Assembly (NCBI GenBank): GCA_903938075.1
Contig: CAJABS010000080.1
Coordinates: 1-9,294, forward strand
Length of the DNA stretch: 9,294 nt
DNA from: an uncultured Chloroflexota bacterium
Lineage (GTDB): Bacteria; Chloroflexota; Limnocylindria; Limnocylindrales; Limnocylindraceae
Reading direction: 5' to 3'
Positions 1 through 6,762 of the stretch are shown here, piece by piece. The notes beneath the pieces are model-generated. The model was given only the letters and a program-made list of their open reading frames with translations, was not told where the DNA came from and did not search any database. The position numbers and the translations under genes were made by a program. Positions within the stretch are counted from its first letter, which is position 1. Each line of letters starts with the position of its first letter.

Positions 1-504
1 CAGCCACGCATGGCACTCCGCGCCACCATCCACCATGGCGACGGTCGTACCGAGCAACTGGACGCTCTCAACGATGTGGTGGTCGCCCGCGGTCGCCTGC
101 CACGCGTCTTGCGACTTGATGTCGCCGTAGGGGAGAGTCATCTGGCAACCTACATCGCTGACGGCGTGATCGTCTCCTCGCCGACGGGCTCAACCGGCTA
201 CTCGTTCTCGGCCGGCGGCCCGATCCTTGAGCCAACGAGTCGCAATCTGATTGTGACGCCGATTGCCGCCTACCTCGCAACACTGCGCTCAGTGACTGTC
301 TCGGCAACACAGACGGTGACCTGCACGGTCGTACAGGGCGAAGATGCGGTGATCTCTGTTGACGGGTGGATCGATTTGCCACTCAAGATTGGCGATCGTG
401 TCTCCGTTACCGAAGCAGCGCAGCCAATCAACTTCGTCGAGCTGCAGGGCGCCGCCCCATTCTGGGATCTGGTCCGCCAGAAGGTCGACCTCCTCCCACG
501 GTGA
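1..504 (+). CDS. nadK: NAD kinase, C-terminal part (5' end outside window)
   Basis: NAD kinase phosphorylates NAD to NADP using ATP or polyphosphate in the cytoplasm and is the only route to NADP. The reading frame is open from base 1, so the start codon and the N-terminal GGDG nucleotide-binding motif lie upstream of the window; 167 codons are visible. Family motifs are clear. ALNDVVV at visible residues 22-28 is the NE/D motif, here with Asp. A strand reading YIADGVIVSSPTGSTGYSFS (about residues 47-66) is followed by AGGPI, which forms the conserved beta-rich C-terminal domain that binds NAD and shapes the tetramer. The tail with VSVDGW-like and RVSVTEAAQPINFV segments also fits the family. 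An in-frame ATG at 10 is internal and not the true start. The TGA stop lies inside the GTGA that starts recN, so the two genes are probably cotranscribed and translationally coupled. Confidence 0.93.
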   Translation, partial: QPRMALRATIHHGDGRTEQLDALNDVVVARGRLPRVLRLDVAVGESHLATYIADGVIVSSPTGSTGYSFSAGGPILEPTSRNLIVTPIAAYLATLRSVTVSATQTVTCTVVQGEDAVISVDGWIDLPLKIGDRVSVTEAAQPINFVELQGAAPFWDLVRQKVDLLPR

Positions 505-2177
505 GTGCGCCGAAGGGTTCGCACATCCGTGAGCTTGGCGTGGCGGGCCTCGCAATCATTGACGCGGTACGCGTTGAATTCGGTCTTGGCCTCACGGTGC
601 TCACCGGTGAGACTGGGGCAGGCAAATCACTCCTCGTTGACGCTCTCGCACTTGCGCGTGGGGGTCGTGGCGATTCAGGAGCGGTGCGCGCCGGATCTGA
701 CCGCCTCCGTGTCGACCTGCAGATCTCCGCGCAGGGCCGCGATCAGATCGCGGTTCGTGAGGTGTACGCAGAGGGGAGGTCCGTTGCCCGCATTGACGAC
801 GAGCTCGTAACGATTGGTCGCCTCGCCGGCGAGATCGGCCCCCTCGTTGATATTCACGGCCAACACGACCAGCAGCGTCTCGGTGATCCAGCACGACAGC
901 GCGAGCTGCTCGATCGATGGTCAGAGGCTGAGGGGCATCGCGCAGAGGTTGCCAGCCTGATTCAGCAGCGCAGTGCTCTGCATGAAGAGCTGCAAGCGCT
1001 CGGGGGTGACGACTCGCGGCGCCTCGCCCTTCTCGAGGTTGCGCGCACAGAGCGAGACGACCTCGAAGCCGCCGAGATTCGCGAAGGGGAAGAGGCTGAA
1101 CTCAAAGAGGAGCTGCGCCGCGCCTCAAACAGCGAGCGCATCTCTGCCCTCCATGACGAGCTGCGCGAGGCGTTGAACGAGGATCGCAGCGGCTTGCGCG
1201 CTCGCGCGGCAGCAGCCGAACGAATCGCGCGAGAGTTGGCACGCCTTGATGGTGACGCCACCGCCCTGCAGGAGCGGGTGAGCGCACTCTCTATTGAGAT
1301 CGATGATCTCGGCCGTGAAGCGGCGGCCCTCACACCATTCGCGGGCGGTACGCGCAGCTTGGGTGAACTTGAAGACCGGTTGGCACTCCTCCTGGCGTTG
1401 CAGCGCCGCTTCCGCACTGATGAGGCGGGACTCCTCGTCGCGTTAGCGAGCGCACGCGAAGAGGTGGTGCGTCTTGACGGTGCAGAGGAGCGCCGAAGCG
1501 AGATCACGCAGCAGCTCTCGGTGCTCAATGCAGGCATCGGCGAGGCTGCTACGGCTCTACGAACTGTGCGCCGAGCGGGTGCTGCCACGCTGACCTCCGC
1601 GGTGAACGCGGCGCTGACGGCGCTCGAACTCCCCCCAACGTTTGCGATCCCACTGGCACCTCGCGGTGGCGGAGAGGGCGACCCAATCGTTGAGGGGCAG
1701 CCATGCGCCGTCGATCAGGGAGGCGGTGACGACGTTTCGTTCATGTTTGCCCCGAACGCAGGCGAACCGGCGGGACCGCTCGCCAAGATTGCCTCCGGTG
1801 GTGAGCTCAGTCGCGTCTCGCTCGCCATCGAGGAGGCGCTCAGCGACGCAAGTGAGGCGCGCACTCTTGTCTTTGATGAGATTGATGCCGGACTCGGAGG
1901 GCGGGCAGGGGAGACTCTCGGCCGGAGCCTGCGCCGCATCTCTGCGCAGCATCAAGTTCTCTGTGTCACGCACCTGCCGCAGGTAGCGGCGCAGGCAGAT
2001 ATCCATCTGCGAGTCTCTAAGCGCGAGGTGGATGGTCGGACCCTGACCCAGGTGCAGCGCCTCACCGATGAAGAGCGAGTCACAGAGCTTGCCGCCATGC
2101 TGGCTGGCGAAGGGGCCGGCAGTGGTGCAACCGCCGCCGCTAACGAGCTCTTGGCCAACGCGCGTCGCGGCCGTTGA
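501..2177 (+). CDS. recN: DNA repair protein RecN (SMC-like ATPase)
   Basis: RecN is a cytoplasmic SMC-like ATPase that gathers DNA ends during double-strand break repair by recombination. The 558-residue product has the family's usual length and layout. From N to C: Walker A GETGAGKS (36-43); DIHGQHDQQRL (117-127), the Q-loop region typical of RecN; a long charged, heptad-rich coiled-coil middle (about 145-365); ABC signature ASGGELSR (431-438); Walker B LVFDEIDAG (456-464) with a D-loop; and VTHLPQVAAQAD (489-500), the RecN switch motif. The start chosen is GTG at 501, which places the usual IRELGV...IID strand at the N-terminus and overlaps the nadK stop as GTGA. The frame stays open further upstream to 366, but that part reads through nadK and has no RecN character. 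I see no Shine-Dalgarno ahead of it. Its TGA stop shares one base with the xerD ATG. Confidence 0.96.
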   Translation: MSAPKGSHIRELGVAGLAIIDAVRVEFGLGLTVLTGETGAGKSLLVDALALARGGRGDSGAVRAGSDRLRVDLQISAQGRDQIAVREVYAEGRSVARIDDELVTIGRLAGEIGPLVDIHGQHDQQRLGDPARQRELLDRWSEAEGHRAEVASLIQQRSALHEELQALGGDDSRRLALLEVARTERDDLEAAEIREGEEAELKEELRRASNSERISALHDELREALNEDRSGLRARAAAAERIARELARLDGDATALQERVSALSIEIDDLGREAAALTPFAGGTRSLGELEDRLALLLALQRRFRTDEAGLLVALASAREEVVRLDGAEERRSEITQQLSVLNAGIGEAATALRTVRRAGAATLTSAVNAALTALELPPTFAIPLAPRGGGEGDPIVEGQPCAVDQGGGDDVSFMFAPNAGEPAGPLAKIASGGELSRVSLAIEEALSDASEARTLVFDEIDAGLGGRAGETLGRSLRRISAQHQVLCVTHLPQVAAQADIHLRVSKREVDGRTLTQVQRLTDEERVTELAAMLAGEGAGSGATAAANELLANARRGR

Positions 2178-3115
2178 TGCCCACGGCGTCACGGAACGAG
2201 ATTGATCGTCTGATTGACTCCTGCATCCTTTATCTCGGAGTAGAGCGAAACCTCGCCCCGCGCACCCTTGCCGCCTACCGTGGGGACTATCAATCGTTTG
2301 CGGAGTCACTCGGCACGAGCGGTGCCTGGAAGAGCTCAGCTAAAGCGGCGCAGGAGTGGATCGCCCAGCCTGGCAACGCTCTCTCCACGATGCGCCGGCG
2401 GGCTGCAGCCCTGCGCGTCCTCTACCGATTCGCTGAGGGTGAAGGGATCATCGCGCGCTCGATCAGTGACGAGATCGATCTGCCGCGATCACGCCGCACC
2501 CTGCCAACGGTGCTGGGCGTAGAAGAGGTTGAACGCCTACTGACGGCGCTTGGGACTCCAGTTGACGAGAGTGACCTGGCGCGCGCAAATGCACATCGCA
2601 ACCGCGCACTTGGCGAGCTGCTCTACGGATCAGGTGGCCGCGTCAGTGAGATCGTCGATCTGGACTTGGACTCCGTGGATCTTGACGATGGCTCAGTGAG
2701 GCTCTTCGGTAAGGGTCGACGGGAGCGCATCGTGCCAATTGGCGAGCCAGCGCTAGATGCGATCCAGGTCTACCTTGGCCACTGGCGTGCCGTCCATCAG
2801 CAGGCGTCGAGCCGGGCAAGTGGATCCACGCCCGAGCCGAAAGCGCTCCTCGTATCACGCGGTGGCGTGCGGCTTCGGCGGGAGTCAGCCTGGTCGGCGA
2901 TTCGCACGGCGGCCGTCGCGGCAAACCTTGGGCGCGAGATCCATCCCCATACGCTGCGCCACTCGTTTGCAACACACCTCCTCGACGGTGGCGCTGACCT
3001 GCGCGTGGTGCAGGAGCTTCTTGGGCACGCCGACATCGCAACGACCCAGCTCTACACCCACCTCCTCGGGAGCCACGTGCGTGATTCGTATCGGAAGGCC
3101 CACCCAAGGGCCTAG
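2177..3115 (+). CDS. xerD: Tyrosine site-specific recombinase XerD/XerC family
   Basis: Xer recombinases resolve chromosome dimers at dif sites near the terminus, together with FtsK. The 312-residue product has an N-terminal SAM-like core-binding domain (about 5-100: LGVERNLAPRTLAAYRGDY) and a C-terminal catalytic domain. The full catalytic set is visible: Arg155 in GSGGRVSEI, Lys179 in FGKGRRERIVPI, His258 and Arg261 in HPHTLRHSF, His284 in LLGHADIATT, and nucleophile Tyr293 in QLYTH. The C-terminal YRKAHPRA ending is common in XerD, which is why I prefer that symbol, but XerC or a single-recombinase XerA/H role cannot be excluded. The ATG at 2177 overlaps the recN stop by one base (TGATG); a TTG codon directly before it is a less likely start. 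Being the housekeeping Xer in a repair and segregation cluster, it is unlikely to be a phage integrase. Confidence 0.93.
   Translation: MPTASRNEIDRLIDSCILYLGVERNLAPRTLAAYRGDYQSFAESLGTSGAWKSSAKAAQEWIAQPGNALSTMRRRAAALRVLYRFAEGEGIIARSISDEIDLPRSRRTLPTVLGVEEVERLLTALGTPVDESDLARANAHRNRALGELLYGSGGRVSEIVDLDLDSVDLDDGSVRLFGKGRRERIVPIGEPALDAIQVYLGHWRAVHQQASSRASGSTPEPKALLVSRGGVRLRRESAWSAIRTAAVAANLGREIHPHTLRHSFATHLLDGGADLRVVQELLGHADIATTQLYTHLLGSHVRDSYRKAHPRA
3096..3113 (+). repeat. Short inverted repeat at the 3' end of xerD
   Basis: The six-base arms AGGCCC (3096-3101) and GGGCCT (3108-3113) flank the loop ACCCAA. The hairpin lies over the last codons and stop of xerD, just before the short gap leading to the next transcription unit. 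No T tract follows, so it is not a typical intrinsic terminator. It might slow RNA polymerase or protect a 3' end, or it may be chance in GC-rich coding DNA. Confidence 0.3.
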
Positions 3116-3131
3116 GCAGCCCGCGAGGCGG

Positions 3132-3144
3132 TAGGATTCGGGTG
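3132..3144 (+). promoter_or_regulatory. Candidate leaderless promoter, -10 hexamer TAGGAT
   Basis: TAGGAT at 3132-3137 fits the TAnnnT pattern of a sigma-70-type -10 element and sits in the 28-base gap after xerD. Six bases separate it from the GTG at 3144, so transcription would begin at or next to the start codon and leave no leader. The gap has no convincing Shine-Dalgarno and no TTGACA-like -35 about 17 bases further up. This layout is known for leaderless genes in Actinobacteria and Deinococcus. The hexamer matches TATAAT at four of six positions, so on its own it is weak. The identical spacing at the ispH promoter (7423-7428) supports it. Confidence 0.5.
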
Positions 3145-3701
3145 TGAATTTTGCGACTCGAGCCCACCGTCTCCAGCAGGTGCTCGCGCATCTGCAGGCA
3201 GTCGGCCGTCAGCAGGTGGCCCGCCTCGGTCTCGTCACCCCCGTTGGTGCCGAGGGCGACGCGCACCTTCGCGCCTTACGTGCCACGCCGCGGGCACGTC
3301 GTGCCTTTGCCGCCGCGCACCCCGCCGACCAGGCCTCTGCAACGCGTACCGCTGCCAGCCTTCGTCGCCTCGGCGCCAAGAGCGATGATCAACTTGCAGC
3401 GCTTCTGCACGACCTGCCGAAGGGGCAGGTCGGCCTTCTACCTCGAGTGATTCATGTGCTGGAGGGTTCGCCAGTGAGCGGACGGGCACGCGGCCCGCTG
3501 GCCCGTTCACGGCAGACGCTCCGCCTCCATGCATCGGTTGCGCCGAAGCTCGCTGACAAGCTCGGCGCTCCGAGGGGCACCATTACGATCCTTCAGGAGC
3601 TGGCGCGTCAAGAGTCGCGCACCACATCTCGAGGGAGGGCCACTGGCATTGACGCGCGCGTTCGCCTCCTCCTCGATATTGATAGTGGCGTAGCGCGATG
3701 A
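3144..3701 (+). CDS. HD-domain-like protein of unknown function, metal site apparently incomplete
   Basis: I do not recognise a named gene. The 185-residue product begins with a GTG placed for leaderless translation. It is basic (many Arg) and has no signal peptide or membrane segment, so it is probably cytoplasmic. HPADQASATRTAASLRRLGA (59-78) followed by DDQLAALLHDLPKG (81-94), then RVIHVL (101-106) and LHASVAPKLADKLGAPRG (128-145), resembles small HD-domain proteins I recall from Actinobacteria and Chloroflexota. In those, the equivalent parts read roughly ADQRHAIRVA, AALLHDIGKG, HPEIGA and VALIRRH. The HD pair (His89-Asp90) and His129 are kept. The expected first His appears to be Ser65, and the helix at about 143-157 has no His. 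That suggests lost or altered metal-dependent phosphohydrolase activity and perhaps a binding role. The family link is inference from pattern memory. Its stop overlaps the scpA ATG (ATGA), which ties it to the condensin genes. In many actinobacteria this slot carries a ParA-like gene. Confidence 0.75.
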   Translation: MNFATRAHRLQQVLAHLQAVGRQQVARLGLVTPVGAEGDAHLRALRATPRARRAFAAAHPADQASATRTAASLRRLGAKSDDQLAALLHDLPKGQVGLLPRVIHVLEGSPVSGRARGPLARSRQTLRLHASVAPKLADKLGAPRGTITILQELARQESRTTSRGRATGIDARVRLLLDIDSGVAR

Positions 3702-4555
3702 GCGTTCGCGGTATTGCAGAGGGTTTTGAACTCCCTGATCCATCGGTCCCCGATATCGAGGGTGTGATCTTTCGCAGAGAGCAGGGGGGACTCTTTGGGC
3801 GAACCCGCTCGTATGTGGCGCTGGGGGAGTTCAGCGGCCCCTACGGCCTCCTCCTTGCCCTCATCGAGCGTGATGAGTTGGATGTACGTCGTGTGCCACT
3901 CGCCGGGTTCGCTGATGAGTTCCTGCGTTACTTTGCTGAGATTCCCGACGATCGCCTAGAGACACTCTCATCGTTTGTTTCGGTCGCTGCGCAGCTTATT
4001 GTGCTGAAGAGCCGAGCGCTGCTGCCACGCCCGATCGCGGCGGCACCAGACCTCATCAATGATCTCGACGTTGAAGATGAGGCCGATACGCTACGCATTC
4101 GACTCCTGCGCTACCGAGTCTTCCGCGATGCGGCGCGGGTCCTCGGCGATCGCCTGATGCAGCCGCTCTGGTATCGCGAGCCGCCGACGCGCCAGCTCCC
4201 CGGCCCAAAGGCGGTCGCGGTCGAGCCGATCGTGCCAACGAAGTCAGACCCAAAGCGTCTCTCCCGCGCCATGGTGCGCATCGCCCTGCGGCGGAAGCCG
4301 CTCGCCGCCCTCTCTGCCGCCCCGGTTGGAATGAAGGTCTCGATTAGCGACCGACTCTCTGCGATCCGCGAGGCGGTCCGCCTCAGCGGCGTGGCGGGGG
4401 TGGACCTTGAGACGCTTCTTGGAGATCGGCAAGACCGGTCATTCATCGCTGTGACATTCTTGGCCCTCTTGGAGCTCTCCAAGCGGCGAGAGGTCGAGGT
4501 GCGTCAAGATGCGCTGTGGGGACCAATCACAATTCTGCAGGGGGTGAGTGAATGA
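3698..4555 (+). CDS. scpA: Segregation and condensation protein A (kleisin)
   Basis: ScpA is the kleisin that bridges the Smc heads and binds a ScpB dimer, forming the condensin that organises and separates chromosomes. The 285-residue product carries the family start FSGPYGLLLALI (45-56, the FEGPLDLLLxLI motif), then DELDVRRVPLAGFADEFLRY (59-78), a helix ending in KSRALLPRP (104-112), an acidic linker (LINDLDVEDEAD, 119-130), and a C-terminal winged helix with DRSFIAVTFLALLELSKRR (246-264) and GPITI. About 44 residues precede the FSGPY motif, against roughly 10 in most ScpA proteins. The extension is kept because the ATG at 3698 overlaps the previous stop as ATGA. An in-frame GTG at residue 40 would give a conventional N-terminus but would leave an unusual gap. 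No clear Shine-Dalgarno precedes the ATG, so translation probably depends on coupling. The stop overlaps the scpB start as ATGA. Confidence 0.92.
   Translation: MSVRGIAEGFELPDPSVPDIEGVIFRREQGGLFGRTRSYVALGEFSGPYGLLLALIERDELDVRRVPLAGFADEFLRYFAEIPDDRLETLSSFVSVAAQLIVLKSRALLPRPIAAAPDLINDLDVEDEADTLRIRLLRYRVFRDAARVLGDRLMQPLWYREPPTRQLPGPKAVAVEPIVPTKSDPKRLSRAMVRIALRRKPLAALSAAPVGMKVSISDRLSAIREAVRLSGVAGVDLETLLGDRQDRSFIAVTFLALLELSKRREVEVRQDALWGPITILQGVSE
4539..4546 (+). promoter_or_regulatory. Shine-Dalgarno-like site for scpB
   Basis: AGGGGGTG lies six bases ahead of the scpB ATG at 4552, inside the end of scpA. It differs by one base from AGGAGGTG, the complement of the 16S rRNA tail. It is the clearest ribosome-binding site seen ahead of any gene in the window and supports the 4552 start. 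Confidence 0.6.
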
Positions 4556-5220
4556 GCGACGAGGGACAAAGCGTAGCCGCAGCGCCATGGGTGGCCACGG
4601 TCGAAGATCTTGAGGCGCTCCTCTTTGTCGTTGACCGTCCGATCACTCGGCGAGAGGCGGCGAAACTCCTGGAGGCATCGAAGAGCGACCTTGATCGCCT
4701 CGTCACTGCACTCACGGCAAACCTCGCGCAGCGCGGTATCACCCTGATTACGCACGGCGACGAGCTGCAGCTCGCCAGCGGCGCAGAGCAGGCCCGAGCA
4801 GTGCTCGCGTGGGTTGGCACCGGGGGCTCTGACCTCACGGCAGCCCCGCTAGAGACGCTCGCAGTTATCGCCTATCGCCAACCAGTCACCAAGGGTGGCA
4901 TCGAAGAGATCCGCGGCGTTGACGCAGACTACGCACTCCGCGTGCTCCTTGAGCGAGGGCTCATCGAAGAGGCGGGACGCCTCGAGACGGCCGGCCGCCC
5001 GATTCGCTACGCGACAACGCTCGAGTTCCTCCGTCGATTCGGACTCGGATCGCTCGCTGATCTCCCCGCGCTTGAAGGAGACGCCGAAGCGCTTCGCCAC
5101 CTTGAACTGCGCAGCGAGGCCCCAGACTCTTCAGCAGCGCGTAGCGATGAAGCTCTCGCAGAATCCGAAGAGTCCAACGCCCCAACTACCCCTGCGCAAG
5201 AGGATGCCGCAACTGACTGA
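4552..5220 (+). CDS. scpB: Segregation and condensation protein B
   Basis: ScpB dimerises and binds the middle of ScpA, regulating the Smc-ScpAB complex. The 222-residue product has two winged-helix domains. The first covers about residues 16-85 (EALLFVVDRPITRREAAKLL). The second begins at about 98 with the family hallmark APLETLAVIAYRQPVTKGGI and IEEIRGV (117-123). It continues through LLERGLIEEAGR and GRPIRYATTLEFLRRFGL (148-165), and SLADLP ends the fold. A Ser/Glu/Asp/Ala-rich tail (about 186-222) looks disordered, which is common in ScpB. The start overlaps the scpA stop (ATGA) and has a good Shine-Dalgarno. The last 17 bases overlap the chosen rluB start. Confidence 0.95.
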   Translation: MSDEGQSVAAAPWVATVEDLEALLFVVDRPITRREAAKLLEASKSDLDRLVTALTANLAQRGITLITHGDELQLASGAEQARAVLAWVGTGGSDLTAAPLETLAVIAYRQPVTKGGIEEIRGVDADYALRVLLERGLIEEAGRLETAGRPIRYATTLEFLRRFGLGSLADLPALEGDAEALRHLELRSEAPDSSAARSDEALAESEESNAPTTPAQEDAATD

Positions 5221-6061
5221 TCTGATTCGCGTCAACGTTCTCGTTGCGGAACGCTCTGGCCTCTCCCGACGTGGTGCCGACACGGCCATCGCCGGTAACC
5301 GTGTCACGACTGCGGGGCGAGCCGTAGCACTAGGGGAGCGACTCGATGCGCTCGCCCCACTTGAGTTAGACGGGAACGTGCTCGTGGCTAAACCTCGTCT
5401 ATCGACAGAGACGGGCGACGCTTTGGGTGGCGCAGAGGTGTTCGCTTGGTATAAACCGGTGGGCGTTACGACCACGCACGCCGATCCCTACGCAACGGTG
5501 ACCTTGCCCCAAGCGCTGACCCCAACACTTGGTGCTGAACGTGCAGCGCGCATGCTTTCAATCGGGCGACTCGATCGCGAGAGCGAAGGGCTGCTGCTGC
5601 TGACCGAAGAGCGACGTGTTGTTTCGCCACTTGCGCACCCACGTGCCGGACTGCGCCGAGCCTATGCAGCGGCAACAAAGGCCATGGTTGGCGAGGCTGA
5701 GTTCCAGCGGCTGCGCGCCGGCATTCGCCTGACCGATGGCTGGGCGCACGCCATTGAGGCACGAGGCGTGCACCGCGACGATGACCTTCCAGAGGATGTT
5801 CGTGGTGGCGACATGGATCCAGGCCAATGGAGCTTCATCTCAATTGGCGAGGGGCGACACCACGAGGTGCGCCGTCTGTATGGCGCAATCAGCCACCCGG
5901 TGCTCCGCCTGATTCGAGTCGGCTATGGGCCAGTGCGCCTGGGCGGACTTACCTCAGGTGAACTACGGCTCATTACTGAATCTGAGCGAGCAGAGCTGAT
6001 GTGTGCCCTGGCTGCAGCGCCAAAGAGCAAGTCGCGACCGGCCGCACCTGCGAGCAGATAA
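5204..6061 (+). CDS. rluB: RluB/RsuA-family rRNA pseudouridine synthase
   Basis: Members of this family convert a specific uridine to pseudouridine in 23S (RluB, RluE, RluF) or 16S (RsuA) rRNA. The 285-residue product has an N-terminal S4 RNA-binding domain (RVNVLVAERSGLSRRGADTA and on to LGERLD, about 9-48). The catalytic domain follows, with WYKPVGVTTTH (82-92) and IGRLDRESEGLLLLT (120-134), where Asp124 is the catalytic aspartate. Tyr154 lies in the RRAY motif, and EGRHHEVRRLYGAISHPVLR (216-235) leads into the family's GPVRLGGLTSGELR ending (242-255). A basic Ala/Lys/Pro tail closes the protein. ATG at 5204 is chosen because the S4 domain begins just after it, which makes a 17-base overlap with scpB. 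An in-frame ATG at 5147 would add 19 residues of low-complexity sequence. The frame is open back to 4895, but that part is a shadow of scpB. The rRNA target cannot be read from sequence; rluB is preferred because it commonly follows scpB. Confidence 0.9.
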   Translation: MPQLTDLIRVNVLVAERSGLSRRGADTAIAGNRVTTAGRAVALGERLDALAPLELDGNVLVAKPRLSTETGDALGGAEVFAWYKPVGVTTTHADPYATVTLPQALTPTLGAERAARMLSIGRLDRESEGLLLLTEERRVVSPLAHPRAGLRRAYAAATKAMVGEAEFQRLRAGIRLTDGWAHAIEARGVHRDDDLPEDVRGGDMDPGQWSFISIGEGRHHEVRRLYGAISHPVLRLIRVGYGPVRLGGLTSGELRLITESERAELMCALAAAPKSKSRPAAPASR

Positions 6062-6762
6062 TGCGGATCGCCATCGACGGCCCAGCCTCAAGTGGAAAGA
6101 GCAGCGTCGGCCGACTCGTAGCGGAGGAGCTCGGCTTCGGTTTCCTTGACACAGGTTTGCTCTATCGAGCGATTACTCGTCGAGCGATCGATCTCGGCTG
6201 GTTCCCTGTGCCGACCACGGCGGCTGAGGTTGCTGGCGTTGCGTACGATCAAGTACGCCGCGACCTCACGGAGCTGGCCTCTGCGACCGATGCGCAGGGG
6301 AGTGGGCTGAGTTTCACGATCGTCGTTGATGGCACACCCCTCTCGGATGCGCAACTTGAAGCGGCAGACGTCGAGCTGTTCGTTCCGGCGGTCGCATCAA
6401 TTGAGAGTGTGCGTGATGCCCTCCGCGCTGTTCAGCGAAGCGTGGCGACCCGTGGAGGGTCGGTGCTTGCCGGTCGTGATATTGGCACCGTGGTACTCCC
6501 TGACGCCGAGTGCAAGATTTTCCTTGACGCGACAGCGGAGGCGCGAGCCTCTCGACGAGCGACGCAGCGCGGCTACGCGGTCGGCTCTGCAGAGCATCAA
6601 GCGATCCTCGCCAGCCTCATCGCGCGCGATGCAGAGGATCGAGCTCGCCCTGTGGCGCCACTGATTGCGGCGACGGATGCGATCACGATTTACACCGATG
6701 AGATTGCGCTCACCGACGTGGTCAAGCAGGTCGTGGCAGAGGCGCGCAGGGTCGCACGATGA
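6061..6762 (+). CDS. cmk: Cytidylate kinase (CMP/dCMP kinase)
   Basis: Cmk transfers phosphate from ATP to CMP or dCMP in pyrimidine salvage and recycling, feeding CTP to RNA and phospholipid synthesis. The 233-residue product starts with MRIAIDGPASSGKSSVGRLV, whose P-loop is GPASSGKS (7-14). LDTGLLYRAITRRAI (29-43) is the CMP-binding region. The CMP-kinase-specific insert follows, then GRDIGTVVLPDA (138-149), a hallmark of the family. Next come the Arg-rich lid (RASRRATQR, 162-170) and RDAEDRARPVAPL (189-201). DAITIYTDEI replaces the more usual DAIxIDTTGLS near the C-terminus, a small oddity that should not affect catalysis. The ATG at 6061 shares one base with the rluB stop (TAATG). The frame is open back to a GTG at 6001, but those 20 codons lie inside rluB and add nothing family-like. 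The stop overlaps plsC as ATGA. Confidence 0.96.
   Translation: MRIAIDGPASSGKSSVGRLVAEELGFGFLDTGLLYRAITRRAIDLGWFPVPTTAAEVAGVAYDQVRRDLTELASATDAQGSGLSFTIVVDGTPLSDAQLEAADVELFVPAVASIESVRDALRAVQRSVATRGGSVLAGRDIGTVVLPDAECKIFLDATAEARASRRATQRGYAVGSAEHQAILASLIARDAEDRARPVAPLIAATDAITIYTDEIALTDVVKQVVAEARRVAR

Noticed and set aside
366..500. Upstream extension of the recN frame inside nadK
   Set aside because: Codons 366-500 lie over the conserved nadK end and give a peptide unlike RecN. The GTG at 501 gives the usual RecN length and a GTGA overlap.
1557..2309. A 250-codon open frame on the minus strand across recN
   Set aside because: It is antisense to the strongly conserved RecN C-terminal ATPase motifs and its translation shows no recognisable domain. 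Long antisense frames are expected in GC-rich coding DNA.
2177..3115. Possible integrase of a mobile element
   Set aside because: The tyrosine recombinase is of housekeeping Xer type by length and C-terminus, sits in a conserved gene order, and has no attachment site, tRNA or phage gene nearby.
2643..3266. A 207-codon minus-strand frame across the xerD/HD-like junction
   Set aside because: The product is Arg/Pro/Gly-rich in the manner of antisense frames and crosses the catalytic part of xerD. No promoter or ribosome-binding site is visible.
4895..5203. Upstream extension of the rluB frame inside scpB
   Set aside because: The peptide is Ser/Arg/Ala-rich and lies out of frame over conserved ScpB motifs. 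The S4 domain starts only after 5204.
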